The notes under the pieces: generated by a model
What the model was told of the DNA's origin: nothing
Seen by the model: the letters and a program-made list of their open reading frames with translations, nothing else
The model's database searches: none
DNA from: Pseudoalteromonas sp. MMG010
Lineage (GTDB): Bacteria > Pseudomonadota > Gammaproteobacteria > Enterobacterales > Alteromonadaceae
Direction: 5' to 3'
Assembly (NCBI RefSeq): GCF_018100905.1
Contig: NZ_JAGJEG010000012.1
Span: forward strand, 44,971 to 108,970
Length of the DNA stretch: 64,000 bases
Translations under genes and position numbers: made by a program
Part shown: in pieces, positions 16,768 to 25,355 of the stretch
How the letters are laid out: the number at the start of each line of letters is the position of its first letter
How positions within the stretch are numbered: position 1 is the stretch's first letter

Positions 16768-17823
16768 TTATTTGGCTACCGTGGTTTTATTTTTGCCACT
16801 GGTTTTACTGAGATAAAGTGCCTCATCTGCTTTTTTTAATGTGTGCTCTAAGCTCACATCTGCTAGCCAAGGCGCCATGCCAAAACTCATGGTGATTTTT
16901 AAATTTAGTTCTGTTTCTGGATTATGTTGTTTAGCAATTTGTAAACGTAGCTGCTCTACTTGCTCATAAGCTTGTTGTTGGTCAAGATCTGACAGTGTAA
17001 ATAAAAATTCTTCGCCCCCCCAACGAGCAGCTATATCTAAAGGGGTTATGGATGATTTAATTGTTTTGGCCGTTTTAGCTAACACAATGTCGCCTATATC
17101 GTGGCCATGGTTATCATTTATGCGTTTAAAAAAATCGATATCAGCAATAATAATAAAATGATGGCTTGGTTTTTTAGCCATGTGCTTTTGTTTATTGGCC
17201 AACCAAGTGTGGGTGAAGCGACGATTATATAAATGGGTTAAGTAATCAAGGGATGCTTGTTTGGTTAGTTCTATGCGTTGAGTAATTGCCGCAGCTCTTA
17301 CCATAGTGACGATATACACCATGGGAAAGCCTGCAATGAGAATATTAATAAAATGGACGTAGGGTAAGTAATCACTGTATGCATATGGATAGTTAATATC
17401 ACCAAATAGAAAGTACAAAGCTGCAAACAGAATGACCCACATACACCCAATCATTAAGGCGGTTCTAAATTGAAATTTAAAATCAATTATTAAGGCTAGT
17501 AAGCATGCAACGGTCCACAGGTAAAATTGAAACCCTAACTGCATTCCTAAAATGGAGCACACTAAAATAGAATGTAAGGTGACTTCTATACAAAATAAGT
17601 AAAATGCTAAAGTGGGCTTTTTATTTAATAATACCAGGCCGATAGACCACATTATGACACTAAAAACATTGGCAATGGCCAAGGCATTAACGCCAATGTG
17701 AGCAAATCCAAAAATAAGTAAACAATGTACCACTAATGCGTAAACTGCCACTTTACTAATAATGTGGGCATTTATTTTTTTATTTTCACTATCATAAAAA
17801 AGTGTTTTATTACTTTTACTCAT
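16768..17823 (-). CDS. Membrane-bound diguanylate cyclase (GGDEF)
   Basis: A 351-residue protein predicted to make cyclic di-GMP from two GTP. The N-terminal 180 residues form about six hydrophobic helices of a membrane sensor. The GGDEF domain starts with DYLTHLYNRRF, and the active-site signature is GGEEF at residues 269-273, so catalysis should be intact. The position for the inhibitory RxxD site, five residues ahead, reads TPLD: the Arg is missing, so product feedback may be absent. The ATG at 17823 is preferred over an upstream in-frame TTG. No effector or EAL gene is adjacent. Confidence 0.88.
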   Translation of the reverse strand: MSKSNKTLFYDSENKKINAHIISKVAVYALVVHCLLIFGFAHIGVNALAIANVFSVIMWSIGLVLLNKKPTLAFYLFCIEVTLHSILVCSILGMQLGFQFYLWTVACLLALIIDFKFQFRTALMIGCMWVILFAALYFLFGDINYPYAYSDYLPYVHFINILIAGFPMVYIVTMVRAAAITQRIELTKQASLDYLTHLYNRRFTHTWLANKQKHMAKKPSHHFIIIADIDFFKRINDNHGHDIGDIVLAKTAKTIKSSITPLDIAARWGGEEFLFTLSDLDQQQAYEQVEQLRLQIAKQHNPETELNLKITMSFGMAPWLADVSLEHTLKKADEALYLSKTSGKNKTTVAK

Positions 17824-18115
17824 TGTTAGGCTCTTTTTGGGGTGAAATAAAGGCAACCTGTTCGGCGAAAGAATATAAAAGATACAGCTAGCCTATAAAG
17901 AATAACAAATCTGACCAAGACTACCAAAGACTTTGCACATAAATCCGATTAATTAATGCACAGTTTGTGTATGCCTCCACTCCACGTCTTTTTATTAGCT
18001 AAACAATACCGTGATAGCAGGAAATAGCAGGCGGATGATTAAAAAACATGATACAAAGTTCAAGGTATTCAAATAAATATGTTTAGTCTTTTATATTATC
18101 TTGATGGAGTTAGGT

Positions 18116-19645
18116 ATGAGTGTAGAGAAAACCCACCTGGAGATTTGTAATTTAAGCAAAGACCAGTACCCGCAAATAAAAACGTTAATGGATCAGGCTT
18201 ACCCTGATTTAGGTGGGGCATGGCCAACACATACTATATTTAGATTAATAGACCAATTTCCAGAAGGGCAAATAGGCATTGTTGACGATGGAGTACTGGT
18301 TGGTATTGCATTAAGTGTGCAAGTTGATTATACCCGTTTTTCAAACCCCCATACTTACGAAGATATTGCTGATGGGCACGACCGGGTATTTAGCGATGCT
18401 GAAGGTGATGCATTATATGGTCTTGATGTGGCCATTAGCGACACTCATCGTGGCATGCGTTTAGGCCGGCGGTTATATGATGCACGTAAAGAGCTGTGCC
18501 GACAATATAACCTGCGGGCTATTTTGGCTGGTGGACGTATACCTTGTTATTACAACCATAGTGCAGAAATGTCGCCTATGGAGTACATTGCAAAAGTTGA
18601 TCAAAAAGAGCTGTACGACCCTATTTTAAGTTTTCAATTATCGAATGACTTTCAGGTAAAACGACTACTTAAAAAGTACTTACCTGAAGATCAGGAGTCT
18701 GTAGGTTATGCCACTTTACTTGAGTGGAATAATATCATGTATGAACCGACCGATACCGTGCTTGAGTCAACTAAATCGATTGTTAGGGTCGGTGCAGTAC
18801 AGTGGCAGATGCGTTGTGTCGAATCGGTAGATGAAATGCTTAAACAAGTTGAGTACTTTGTTGATACCGTATCGGATTATAAAAGTGATTTTATTTTATT
18901 TCCTGAGTTTTTTAATGCCCCCATAATGGGGTTGGGCGAACAAAGTAACCAAACCGAAGCGATTCGCTTTTTAGCCGAATATACCGACACATTTAAAAAT
19001 GCAATGTCGCGTATGGCGGTAGAATATAACGCCAATATTATTACCGGTTCTATGCCTCTGGCAGAGGGTGATAAAATTTATAACGTCAGTTATTTATGCC
19101 ATCGCAGTGGCAAAATTGATGAACAACGAAAGATACATATTACCCCTCACGAACAAAACGACTGGGTGATTCAAGGCGGCGATAAGATTGCTGTATTTGA
19201 AACAGATGCCGGGCGTGTTGGGATTCAAATTTGTTACGACGTAGAATTTCCTGAGCTTTCACGCATTTTAGCCAAACAAGGACTCGATATTCTGTTTGTA
19301 CCATTTTGGACAGATACAAAAAACAGTTACTTACGCGTTCGACATTGTGCGCAAGCACGCGCAATTGAAAACGAATGTTATGTTGTTATTGCTGGGTCTG
19401 TCGGTAATTTACCTGAGGTAGAGAGTCTGGATGTGCAATATTCACAATCTGCGGTATTAACGCCTTCTGACTTTTCGTTTCCGCACGATGCCACATTAAA
19501 CGAGGCAACGCCCAATACTGAAATGTTGTTATTTAGTGACTTAGATATGGATAAGTTAAAAATATTACACAGTGAAGGAACCGTGCGTAACTTAAAAGAC
19601 CGTCGTGAAGATTTATATGACGTGATTTTAAAAAAAGAGACATGA
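18116..19645 (+). CDS. GNAT acetyltransferase / carbon-nitrogen hydrolase fusion
   Basis: A 509-residue two-domain enzyme. Residues 1-200 form a GNAT-type N-acetyltransferase (GLDVAISDTHRGMRLGRRLY corresponds to the acetyl-CoA-binding motif). Residues about 225-500 form a nitrilase-superfamily amidohydrolase with the full triad: Glu264 (LFPEFF), Lys339 (EQRKIHI) and Cys373 (GIQICYDVEFPE). This fused architecture is known in databases, but its substrate is not. Acetylation and amide hydrolysis in one chain suggests processing of an amine or polyamine-like compound (inference). GGAG lies 5-6 bases before the ATG at 18116. It is followed at once by a terminator, so it is probably monocistronic. 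Confidence 0.88.
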   Translation: MSVEKTHLEICNLSKDQYPQIKTLMDQAYPDLGGAWPTHTIFRLIDQFPEGQIGIVDDGVLVGIALSVQVDYTRFSNPHTYEDIADGHDRVFSDAEGDALYGLDVAISDTHRGMRLGRRLYDARKELCRQYNLRAILAGGRIPCYYNHSAEMSPMEYIAKVDQKELYDPILSFQLSNDFQVKRLLKKYLPEDQESVGYATLLEWNNIMYEPTDTVLESTKSIVRVGAVQWQMRCVESVDEMLKQVEYFVDTVSDYKSDFILFPEFFNAPIMGLGEQSNQTEAIRFLAEYTDTFKNAMSRMAVEYNANIITGSMPLAEGDKIYNVSYLCHRSGKIDEQRKIHITPHEQNDWVIQGGDKIAVFETDAGRVGIQICYDVEFPELSRILAKQGLDILFVPFWTDTKNSYLRVRHCAQARAIENECYVVIAGSVGNLPEVESLDVQYSQSAVLTPSDFSFPHDATLNEATPNTEMLLFSDLDMDKLKILHSEGTVRNLKDRREDLYDVILKKET

Positions 19646-19667
19646 TAAACTAAATAAGTGTGTCACA

Positions 19668-19695
19668 CGGCTAGTTAAAGTTAACTAGCCGGTTT
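19668..19695 (+). terminator. Intrinsic terminator after the GNAT/nitrilase gene
   Basis: A perfect 11-bp inverted repeat (19668-19678 with 19681-19691) starting CGGCTAG is followed by a short T run (TTTT). Confidence 0.85.
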
Positions 19696-19756
19696 TATCT
19701 GCGTGATGAGAGGGGATAAATTGGGCTGAACAAGCGGTATATATATTGACAATGTT

Positions 19757-19775
19757 AATGATAATGGTTATCATT
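19757..19775 (+). promoter_or_regulatory. Fur box upstream of the STN-type TonB receptor
   Basis: The 19-base palindrome AATGATAATGGTTATCATT has one mismatched pair and matches the classic Fur 7-1-7 element TGATAAT-N-ATTATCA at all but one position. It lies 33-51 bases before the two candidate ATG codons, a normal promoter location. It implies iron-repressed expression. Confidence 0.85.
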
Positions 19776-19825
19776 TGTTTCGTTTAAGTAAACACTCCCC
19801 AATCAACATGAAATCTGGATATCAA

Positions 19826-22465
19826 ATGTCTTCAAAGTACAAAACAATGACACCGTTATCATTACTTACGTGTGCTATTTTAGCTTCTTTTTCTACAGCA
19901 ACTATAGCTGAAGAAACTTTATCGCAAACACTTAATAAAGTTTCAAATAATCAAAATATTACTATTTATGCTAAGCCATCAATTATTACTGGGTTAGCAA
20001 AAGATGTTGATCAAACCGGAACCGCTAAAAACACGATTAGTCAATTAATTGCAGGTAGCGATCTGCAAGCTGTTTGGCTAGATACAGATACCGTTGTTAT
20101 TAAGCGTAAAACCAACACTGAATCAGCGGCTAGCCTTGCTATAGCAAGTAATAATGTAAATACGGTTGAAAGAATTAGCGTATACGGGTTACATAACCAA
20201 CTAATATTAGACTCTGGCACTGCAACAAAATCTAATATGACATTGATGCAAACCCCTGCTGCGGTCGTTGTCGTAGATAAGCGAATACTGAGTGAACAAT
20301 CAAGCGAAACATTACAAGATAGCATTCGTAATATCAGTGGTGTAACGCAAGCGGGTAATAACTATGGTATTGGTGATAATTTAATTATTCGTGGTTTAGA
20401 GGCTAATTATACTTATGATGGTATTTATGGTGGTGCCGATTTAGGTAATAACTATAACCCCACTCGTTCAATGACCAATGTGGAAAGCGTTGAAGTACTT
20501 AAAGGTCCTGCAACAGGCTTATATGGTATGGGTGCTGCTGGTGGTGTTATTAATTTAATTGAGAAAAAACCACAGCAAAAAGAGCAATACGAGATTAAAG
20601 CACTAATTGGCCAGTGGAATAACACTGCCGTAATGTTAGATGCAACAGCCGGTTTAACTGATAAAGCCGCATATCGTGTAGTCGCTAACTATGAAAAATC
20701 AGACGGATACCGTGATTTAAGTACCGAGCGTGCAGAGCTATATGCGTCACTAAGCTATGACTTCTCAGACGACAACGCTATTTTATTTTCAGCGGCTTAT
20801 ATTGATGACTCTATCCAAATTGATTCGGTAGGTGACCCAGTACGTATTCTTAGCGTCGATGATATCAACGTTGACCCTAGTGAATTAACCGGTGATGATT
20901 TAGTGAATGATACCGATGCTGATGGCGATGGCATTTCTGGTGTGCAACTAACACAAGCACAACGTGATGAGCTAGCAAGCACGGTATTAGCAAGTGATGG
21001 ATTACAGCCTTATTCATTGGGCAGTGGTGGACTAATTTCACCTTTATCTGAACCAAATGAAGGTAAAGAGTTACGTTTTAAATTACGTCAAGATCTGAAT
21101 ATTTCTGATAATTTAAAATTAACACAACAAATTCAGTACCGTGACTACTCTTCAGAGTTTACACGTCAAACAGGTGGCCTTAACTTTATTTATTGGAATC
21201 GTAACGGTGAGATAAATGCCGATCCACGTGCGCCATTAGTAATTGATGATGTGTTATATCCTTATGCTGCACGTCGTCAAGAATATCGTCATCAAACGGC
21301 AGAAGAAACTACATGGCAATACTTTGTTGACTTAACGAGTACTTGGTCATCAGGTAACTTCTCAGGTGAGCATTTAATTAGTGCAAACTATGAATCTCGA
21401 GATGCTTCGGTACAGTCATCTTCTATTTATGATGCAGATGGAGGGGGTTCATTACCTTACATTTTAGATATTAGAAGTCCTAACTGGCCTACAGGCGACT
21501 TTGATGATTACGATCCAATACTTAAAACAAATTACGATAAAAGCGTAACTGCATGGGGTGTAAGTGCTCAAGAGGTTATCTATTTTGATGATTCGTTTAC
21601 TGGTCGATTTGGGTTAGCGTACACGGGCATTAGCCAAGATTACCAGCACAAAGGCACGGTAAGCACACCAGATATTGGTAAAGAGCTAGATACTGATGAT
21701 AATGGCTTAACCTATAACTTAGGCTTAAATTATAAATTTACAGAGCAATTTGCGACCTTTGTAAACTACTCAAAGGGCACAACTGCATACAGCCTGCTAG
21801 GAAGTTTAGAGGCCGATGGTGATGACAGACCTAATTCAGAGTCTATCTCTATCGATTTAGGGTTTAGAATGACGGCATTTGATGAAAACTTATTAATGTC
21901 ATTTGTGTTGTTCGAAACCAGCAGAACTAATCTTAGATATAGTAACGAAGAGTATAACGATAACGTTGATGATGCTGAATACAATATCTCGGTAGCGCAA
22001 TATTTTTACGATGAAGAAGATCGAAGCCGAGGAGCTGAGCTTGATTTAAACTTGGCGTTAAACGATCAGTGGAGCATGAACTTTAATGCGACATATATGG
22101 ATGCGACTACAGTACAAGGCGACATCTCTGAAGGTCAATCTAAAGGGGTTCCATTAAAATACGCCCGTGTGTGGACAAGCTATGAGCATACATTTGCTGC
22201 ATTGCCAGCGCCGATTAAATTTAGCTTAGGTTTATCGTATGAAGATGAGCGTAGCTTATATGCTTCAGCTTATGGAGTACCGTATGCATACATTAACTCT
22301 TACCAACTATGGGATGCAGCCGTAAGCTATGGCGTTGATAATTGGAATGTACAATTGAATGTTGATAACTTAGCTGATAAAACCTACTACAGCAAAGCGA
22401 TGTACGCAGGTGGATTACCTGGTGAAAGCAGAAATGCAAAACTTACAGTAACGTATAAGTTTTAA
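19826..22465 (+). CDS. TonB-dependent siderophore receptor with STN signalling domain
   Basis: An outer-membrane receptor of about 879 residues for ferric-siderophore uptake. The signal peptide ends near ATIAEE (about residue 28). An STN domain (about 30-95, with LSQTLNKVSNNQNITIYA and LQAVWLDTDTVVIKRK) is followed by the plug (TPAAVVVVDKRIL, NNYGIGDNLIIRGLE, EVLKGPATGLYGMGAAGGVINL) and a 22-strand barrel ending in the usual aromatic residue (LTVTYKF). STN domains normally contact an anti-sigma factor of the FecR type, but none is visible within the window. ATGs at 19808 and 19826 are both possible; the second gives a cleaner signal peptide. A Fur box is upstream. Confidence 0.92.
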   Translation: MSSKYKTMTPLSLLTCAILASFSTATIAEETLSQTLNKVSNNQNITIYAKPSIITGLAKDVDQTGTAKNTISQLIAGSDLQAVWLDTDTVVIKRKTNTESAASLAIASNNVNTVERISVYGLHNQLILDSGTATKSNMTLMQTPAAVVVVDKRILSEQSSETLQDSIRNISGVTQAGNNYGIGDNLIIRGLEANYTYDGIYGGADLGNNYNPTRSMTNVESVEVLKGPATGLYGMGAAGGVINLIEKKPQQKEQYEIKALIGQWNNTAVMLDATAGLTDKAAYRVVANYEKSDGYRDLSTERAELYASLSYDFSDDNAILFSAAYIDDSIQIDSVGDPVRILSVDDINVDPSELTGDDLVNDTDADGDGISGVQLTQAQRDELASTVLASDGLQPYSLGSGGLISPLSEPNEGKELRFKLRQDLNISDNLKLTQQIQYRDYSSEFTRQTGGLNFIYWNRNGEINADPRAPLVIDDVLYPYAARRQEYRHQTAEETTWQYFVDLTSTWSSGNFSGEHLISANYESRDASVQSSSIYDADGGGSLPYILDIRSPNWPTGDFDDYDPILKTNYDKSVTAWGVSAQEVIYFDDSFTGRFGLAYTGISQDYQHKGTVSTPDIGKELDTDDNGLTYNLGLNYKFTEQFATFVNYSKGTTAYSLLGSLEADGDDRPNSESISIDLGFRMTAFDENLLMSFVLFETSRTNLRYSNEEYNDNVDDAEYNISVAQYFYDEEDRSRGAELDLNLALNDQWSMNFNATYMDATTVQGDISEGQSKGVPLKYARVWTSYEHTFAALPAPIKFSLGLSYEDERSLYASAYGVPYAYINSYQLWDAAVSYGVDNWNVQLNVDNLADKTYYSKAMYAGGLPGESRNAKLTVTYKF

Positions 22466-22478
22466 AGTAAACGACGTT

Positions 22479-22505
22479 AAGGCCTTATTTTATTAAGGCC
22501 TTTAT
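22479..22505 (+). terminator. Intrinsic terminator after the STN receptor
   Basis: AAGGCCTTA (22479-22487) pairs perfectly with TAAGGCCTT (22494-22502) over a 6-base T-rich loop, followed by a short AT tail. Confidence 0.8.
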
Positions 22506-22510
22506 AAATT

Positions 22511-22537
22511 AAAACAGCCACGTTCAGTGGTTGTTTT
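22511..22537 (-). terminator. Intrinsic terminator after rluF
   Basis: Arms 22511-22521 and 22527-22537 form an 11-bp stem with a single G-T pair. Read on the minus strand it directly follows, and touches, the rluF stop codon and ends in a T-rich tail. Confidence 0.75.
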
Positions 22538-23228
22538 AATTTCTTACAATATGGCTCTTTTGAATTTTGAGGTACTGCCCTGGTGCTAAATCGAGTTCAG
22601 CAAGTGCAAGATCGCTAATATGGGTGCGTAGTAAATCAACCACCTTATAACCGCAAAAATGTGCCATTTTTCTTATTTGTCTATTTAATCCCTGCTTTAA
22701 CACAATAATAAACTGCGTTTCATTTACCCGTGTTACCTCACATGGCAATGTTATTTTTTTATCGACAGGCACGCCCGCAGCCATCTGTTTACAAAACTCA
22801 TTATGTATCGGTTTATCTACCGTGACTAAGTATTGTTTTGGTTGGTGAAAATCAGGGTGAATAAGTTGGTTACAAAAATCACCATCGTTGGTGAGTATTA
22901 GTAGCCCTCGAGAGTCTTTATCTAACCGGCCAATGGGGTAAACCCGTGTGAGCTTTGGTAATTGGTGGATCAAGCTATGAGAGTCGTGTTGATTAAGTTT
23001 ACAGTCAACCCCTACAGGTTTGTGATAAGCGTAATAAACTAAATCGGCAGCTCCTTTTATATGTTTCCCGTCCACGATGACAGCATCGTGCTCATTAACG
23101 TGATCGATATGATTAGCAGGGCGATTATTGACGACAACTAAGCCTTCATCAATCAGTCGCGATGCTTGTTTGCGAGAGCACACACCAGCGTGAGCAATAT
23201 ATTTAGCGAGTCGAATCTTATTGCTCAT
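22536..23228 (-). CDS. rluF: RluF-type RNA pseudouridine synthase
   Basis: A 230-residue RsuA-family pseudouridine synthase; E. coli RluF modifies U2604 of 23S rRNA and position 35 of tRNA-Tyr. An N-terminal S4 RNA-binding domain (RLAKYIAHAGVCSRKQASRLI) precedes the catalytic domain with the active Asp in GRLDKDSRGLLILTNDG. LVTVDKP and QGLNRQIRKMAHFCGY match RluF. E. coli RluF is longer (about 290) because of a basic tail that is absent here. The assignment between RluF and its close paralogues is likely but not certain. Confidence 0.85.
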   Translation of the reverse strand: MSNKIRLAKYIAHAGVCSRKQASRLIDEGLVVVNNRPANHIDHVNEHDAVIVDGKHIKGAADLVYYAYHKPVGVDCKLNQHDSHSLIHQLPKLTRVYPIGRLDKDSRGLLILTNDGDFCNQLIHPDFHQPKQYLVTVDKPIHNEFCKQMAAGVPVDKKITLPCEVTRVNETQFIIVLKQGLNRQIRKMAHFCGYKVVDLLRTHISDLALAELDLAPGQYLKIQKSHIVRN

Positions 23229-23426
23229 AAGCTTAAAAGTGATTGATGAATTAGTTTTAAGCCATTATAGCAAAGGTGCGTATCTATACCCAAGGCTGTT
23301 AAGTAGGCCAATGTTATTCGCGATGATAGGTATGAAAGTTTAATAGTTAAAACAGTATAAGTTATTAAAAAGTGCAGATGTATTTACACAGCCGCACATA
23401 GTAAATCAGACGATAAATTAAGTTGC

Positions 23427-23783
23427 TTATTTGGCTTTTAACGGCTCACCCTCAAAGGTAAGCCCTAAAAATGGGGTCGCCTTTGGCGCTAGCATAAACG
23501 TACGAATATTCATGTGATCATCGCCATCAGGGTTTTGCATTACATCTTCACGATAAAACTGACCAAAACAATCTAAGGTATTTTGTTTCGTTAATTCGTT
23601 TAACTTGGCAAAAGCAAAAATTTTACACGAACCGTTATTTTCACTCGCCGAGCTAAGTAAACCGTGGTTATTAAAAGCACAGGCGGTAAAATCGTAGTGC
23701 TCTTCGATGACAGCCATTGAATCAGTAAACTGAATGCTGTGCGGAGTGTTAGCCAGTTTCTGTAAAAATTCGAGTAATGACAT
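23427..23783 (-). CDS. HopJ family protein
   Basis: A 118-residue protein of the HopJ family (named after a Pseudomonas syringae type III effector candidate), with the conserved core DSMAVIEEHYDFTACAF and the NNGSCKIFAFAKLN segment. Most members are encoded in free-living bacteria without type III secretion, and no secretion genes are near, so an effector role should not be assumed. It is followed after 20 bases by no recognisable partner; the gene upstream on the same strand is an exported unknown protein. Confidence 0.85.
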   Translation of the reverse strand: MSLLEFLQKLANTPHSIQFTDSMAVIEEHYDFTACAFNNHGLLSSASENNGSCKIFAFAKLNELTKQNTLDCFGQFYREDVMQNPDGDDHMNIRTFMLAPKATPFLGLTFEGEPLKAK

Positions 23784-23803
23784 GCGTATTCCTATAAAAG
23801 TTG

Positions 23804-25099
23804 TTAGTTATTGTTTGTAAGTTCTGCGCTAATTAATAGACCATCGTAAGTATAAAAATAACCGTCCCATAGCTCAGATGAAAACTCTGCTTTGTCTAAA
23901 AATTCATCATACTCTCCGATAGCAGAGAGTGTGTCTGTTGGGCTTTCATATTTAGCACTGGCAAACTGCCACGCCGAGCTTTTATTAAAGTAATTAGCGA
24001 GCGCTACAAGTTTAATATTTTTTGTTGAAAACGGTTCGATTAATTTTATTTTTGATATGTAGCCTGCACGTTCATATAAAAGCTCATTGCAGCGTGTGAT
24101 TATAATACTTTTAAGGTTTTCGTTTAATAATTTAAGCGGTAAATGATCTTGATGTTTATTCATAAAGTCATTAACAGAACCCACACCCCCATAGCATTTA
24201 CTATTACTATCAATATTTTCTATAAGCGTACCTTGAGAAATTCCTGCTAAGTGGTGATTTGTTTCATTAATACTCTCTTTATATATAGCCGTGTCTATAT
24301 GTGTGAAATGCTTTTTTAACTGAGTGATATGTTGAGCTGTTAAAGGGGTATTTAAGTAAATAGGATCTTGCGCATCTAGGCGTATTTCTAATTCTTTATT
24401 TTCTAAAGAAAGTTCATTATTTAACAACATGGGTAATAAATTGATATGAAATTGATAACCTACGAGCTTGTTATCAATAAAATGCAGTGCGTGATTTCTT
24501 CCGTAGACAAGTATCTTTTTATTGCCATTACCAAACTCTAAGCTTGCTAAACCTAATGACGAGAGTGTGCGCTCAATACTTTGTCCCAATGTTTGGCCAA
24601 CAAATGAAGAAGGAGTCACACTTGTATTTTTAAACTCAGTGAATTTAGGAGTATTGCTTGTATTTACAGTAAACTCGACGGTTTTCCCTTTGATTAAGAG
24701 TGTTTTACCTTGTTTATGAGTACCGGCAATAAACATATCTTCAGTAATCGCTTTTTGTTGATTGCAATGAGTGGAGGGCGTAAATCGCACTACGTAATCT
24801 AAATTCCTAGTCACTTTACTCATGGCGGAATTCATTTTTCGAGACAGTACCTCCAGTTGAAATTGCTCTACCACCTGTACATTTTCTGCATGAACACCTT
24901 TGGCTGAATATTCTTCAATGGCCTTGCTTCTGAGTCGTTTTTTTTCAGCTGTTTTCTCATTTAAGTTGGAAAGTTTGCTGCTCATTTTTATTTGGATAGT
25001 GTCAGATGTTGGCTCACAGCTCTCATCTTTGACAAAGTAGTTAATGGCAAAAGCGTTCCAATGGCAAAGAAAAAGTAGAGTAAATAAGATAAAGCGCAT
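23804..25099 (-). CDS. Exported protein of unknown function
   Basis: A 431-residue protein with a clear Sec signal (MRFILFTLLFLCHWNAFA, cleavage near residue 18). I do not recognise any domain. The mature part has a Lys/Glu-rich helical stretch (about 35-80), then mostly beta-predicted sequence, and four or more cysteines (CEP, HCN, KCYG, RCNE) that could form disulphides in the periplasm. It lies 20 bases upstream of the HopJ gene in the same direction and may be co-transcribed with it. It is divergent from another unknown lipoprotein gene across a 256-base gap. Confidence 0.7.
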   Translation of the reverse strand: MRFILFTLLFLCHWNAFAINYFVKDESCEPTSDTIQIKMSSKLSNLNEKTAEKKRLRSKAIEEYSAKGVHAENVQVVEQFQLEVLSRKMNSAMSKVTRNLDYVVRFTPSTHCNQQKAITEDMFIAGTHKQGKTLLIKGKTVEFTVNTSNTPKFTEFKNTSVTPSSFVGQTLGQSIERTLSSLGLASLEFGNGNKKILVYGRNHALHFIDNKLVGYQFHINLLPMLLNNELSLENKELEIRLDAQDPIYLNTPLTAQHITQLKKHFTHIDTAIYKESINETNHHLAGISQGTLIENIDSNSKCYGGVGSVNDFMNKHQDHLPLKLLNENLKSIIITRCNELLYERAGYISKIKLIEPFSTKNIKLVALANYFNKSSAWQFASAKYESPTDTLSAIGEYDEFLDKAEFSSELWDGYFYTYDGLLISAELTNNN

Positions 25100-25355
25100 A
25101 TAAATCCTTTTTTATATTTTACGGATAACCTTAACGCATTTTTTTTACAATTTATAGGTAATTAAAATTGTTGGATAAATAGATTTTATTCGATGTTGGT
25201 TATTTAAAGGTAAAAGACACTAGGTTATTTAACTTAAGAGAGGGTATCGATTTCTTTGCTACAAAAACAGTCAGTAAAGTCTTTTTCTTTAGGATTTGCC
25301 TTTTAAAAAATATACAGGTACGGTATTTGTAAACTATTGATAAAAAATAAATAAA

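Noticed and set aside
23427..23783. HopJ protein as a type III effector
   Set aside because: The family name is historical; no type III secretion genes or chaperone are present.
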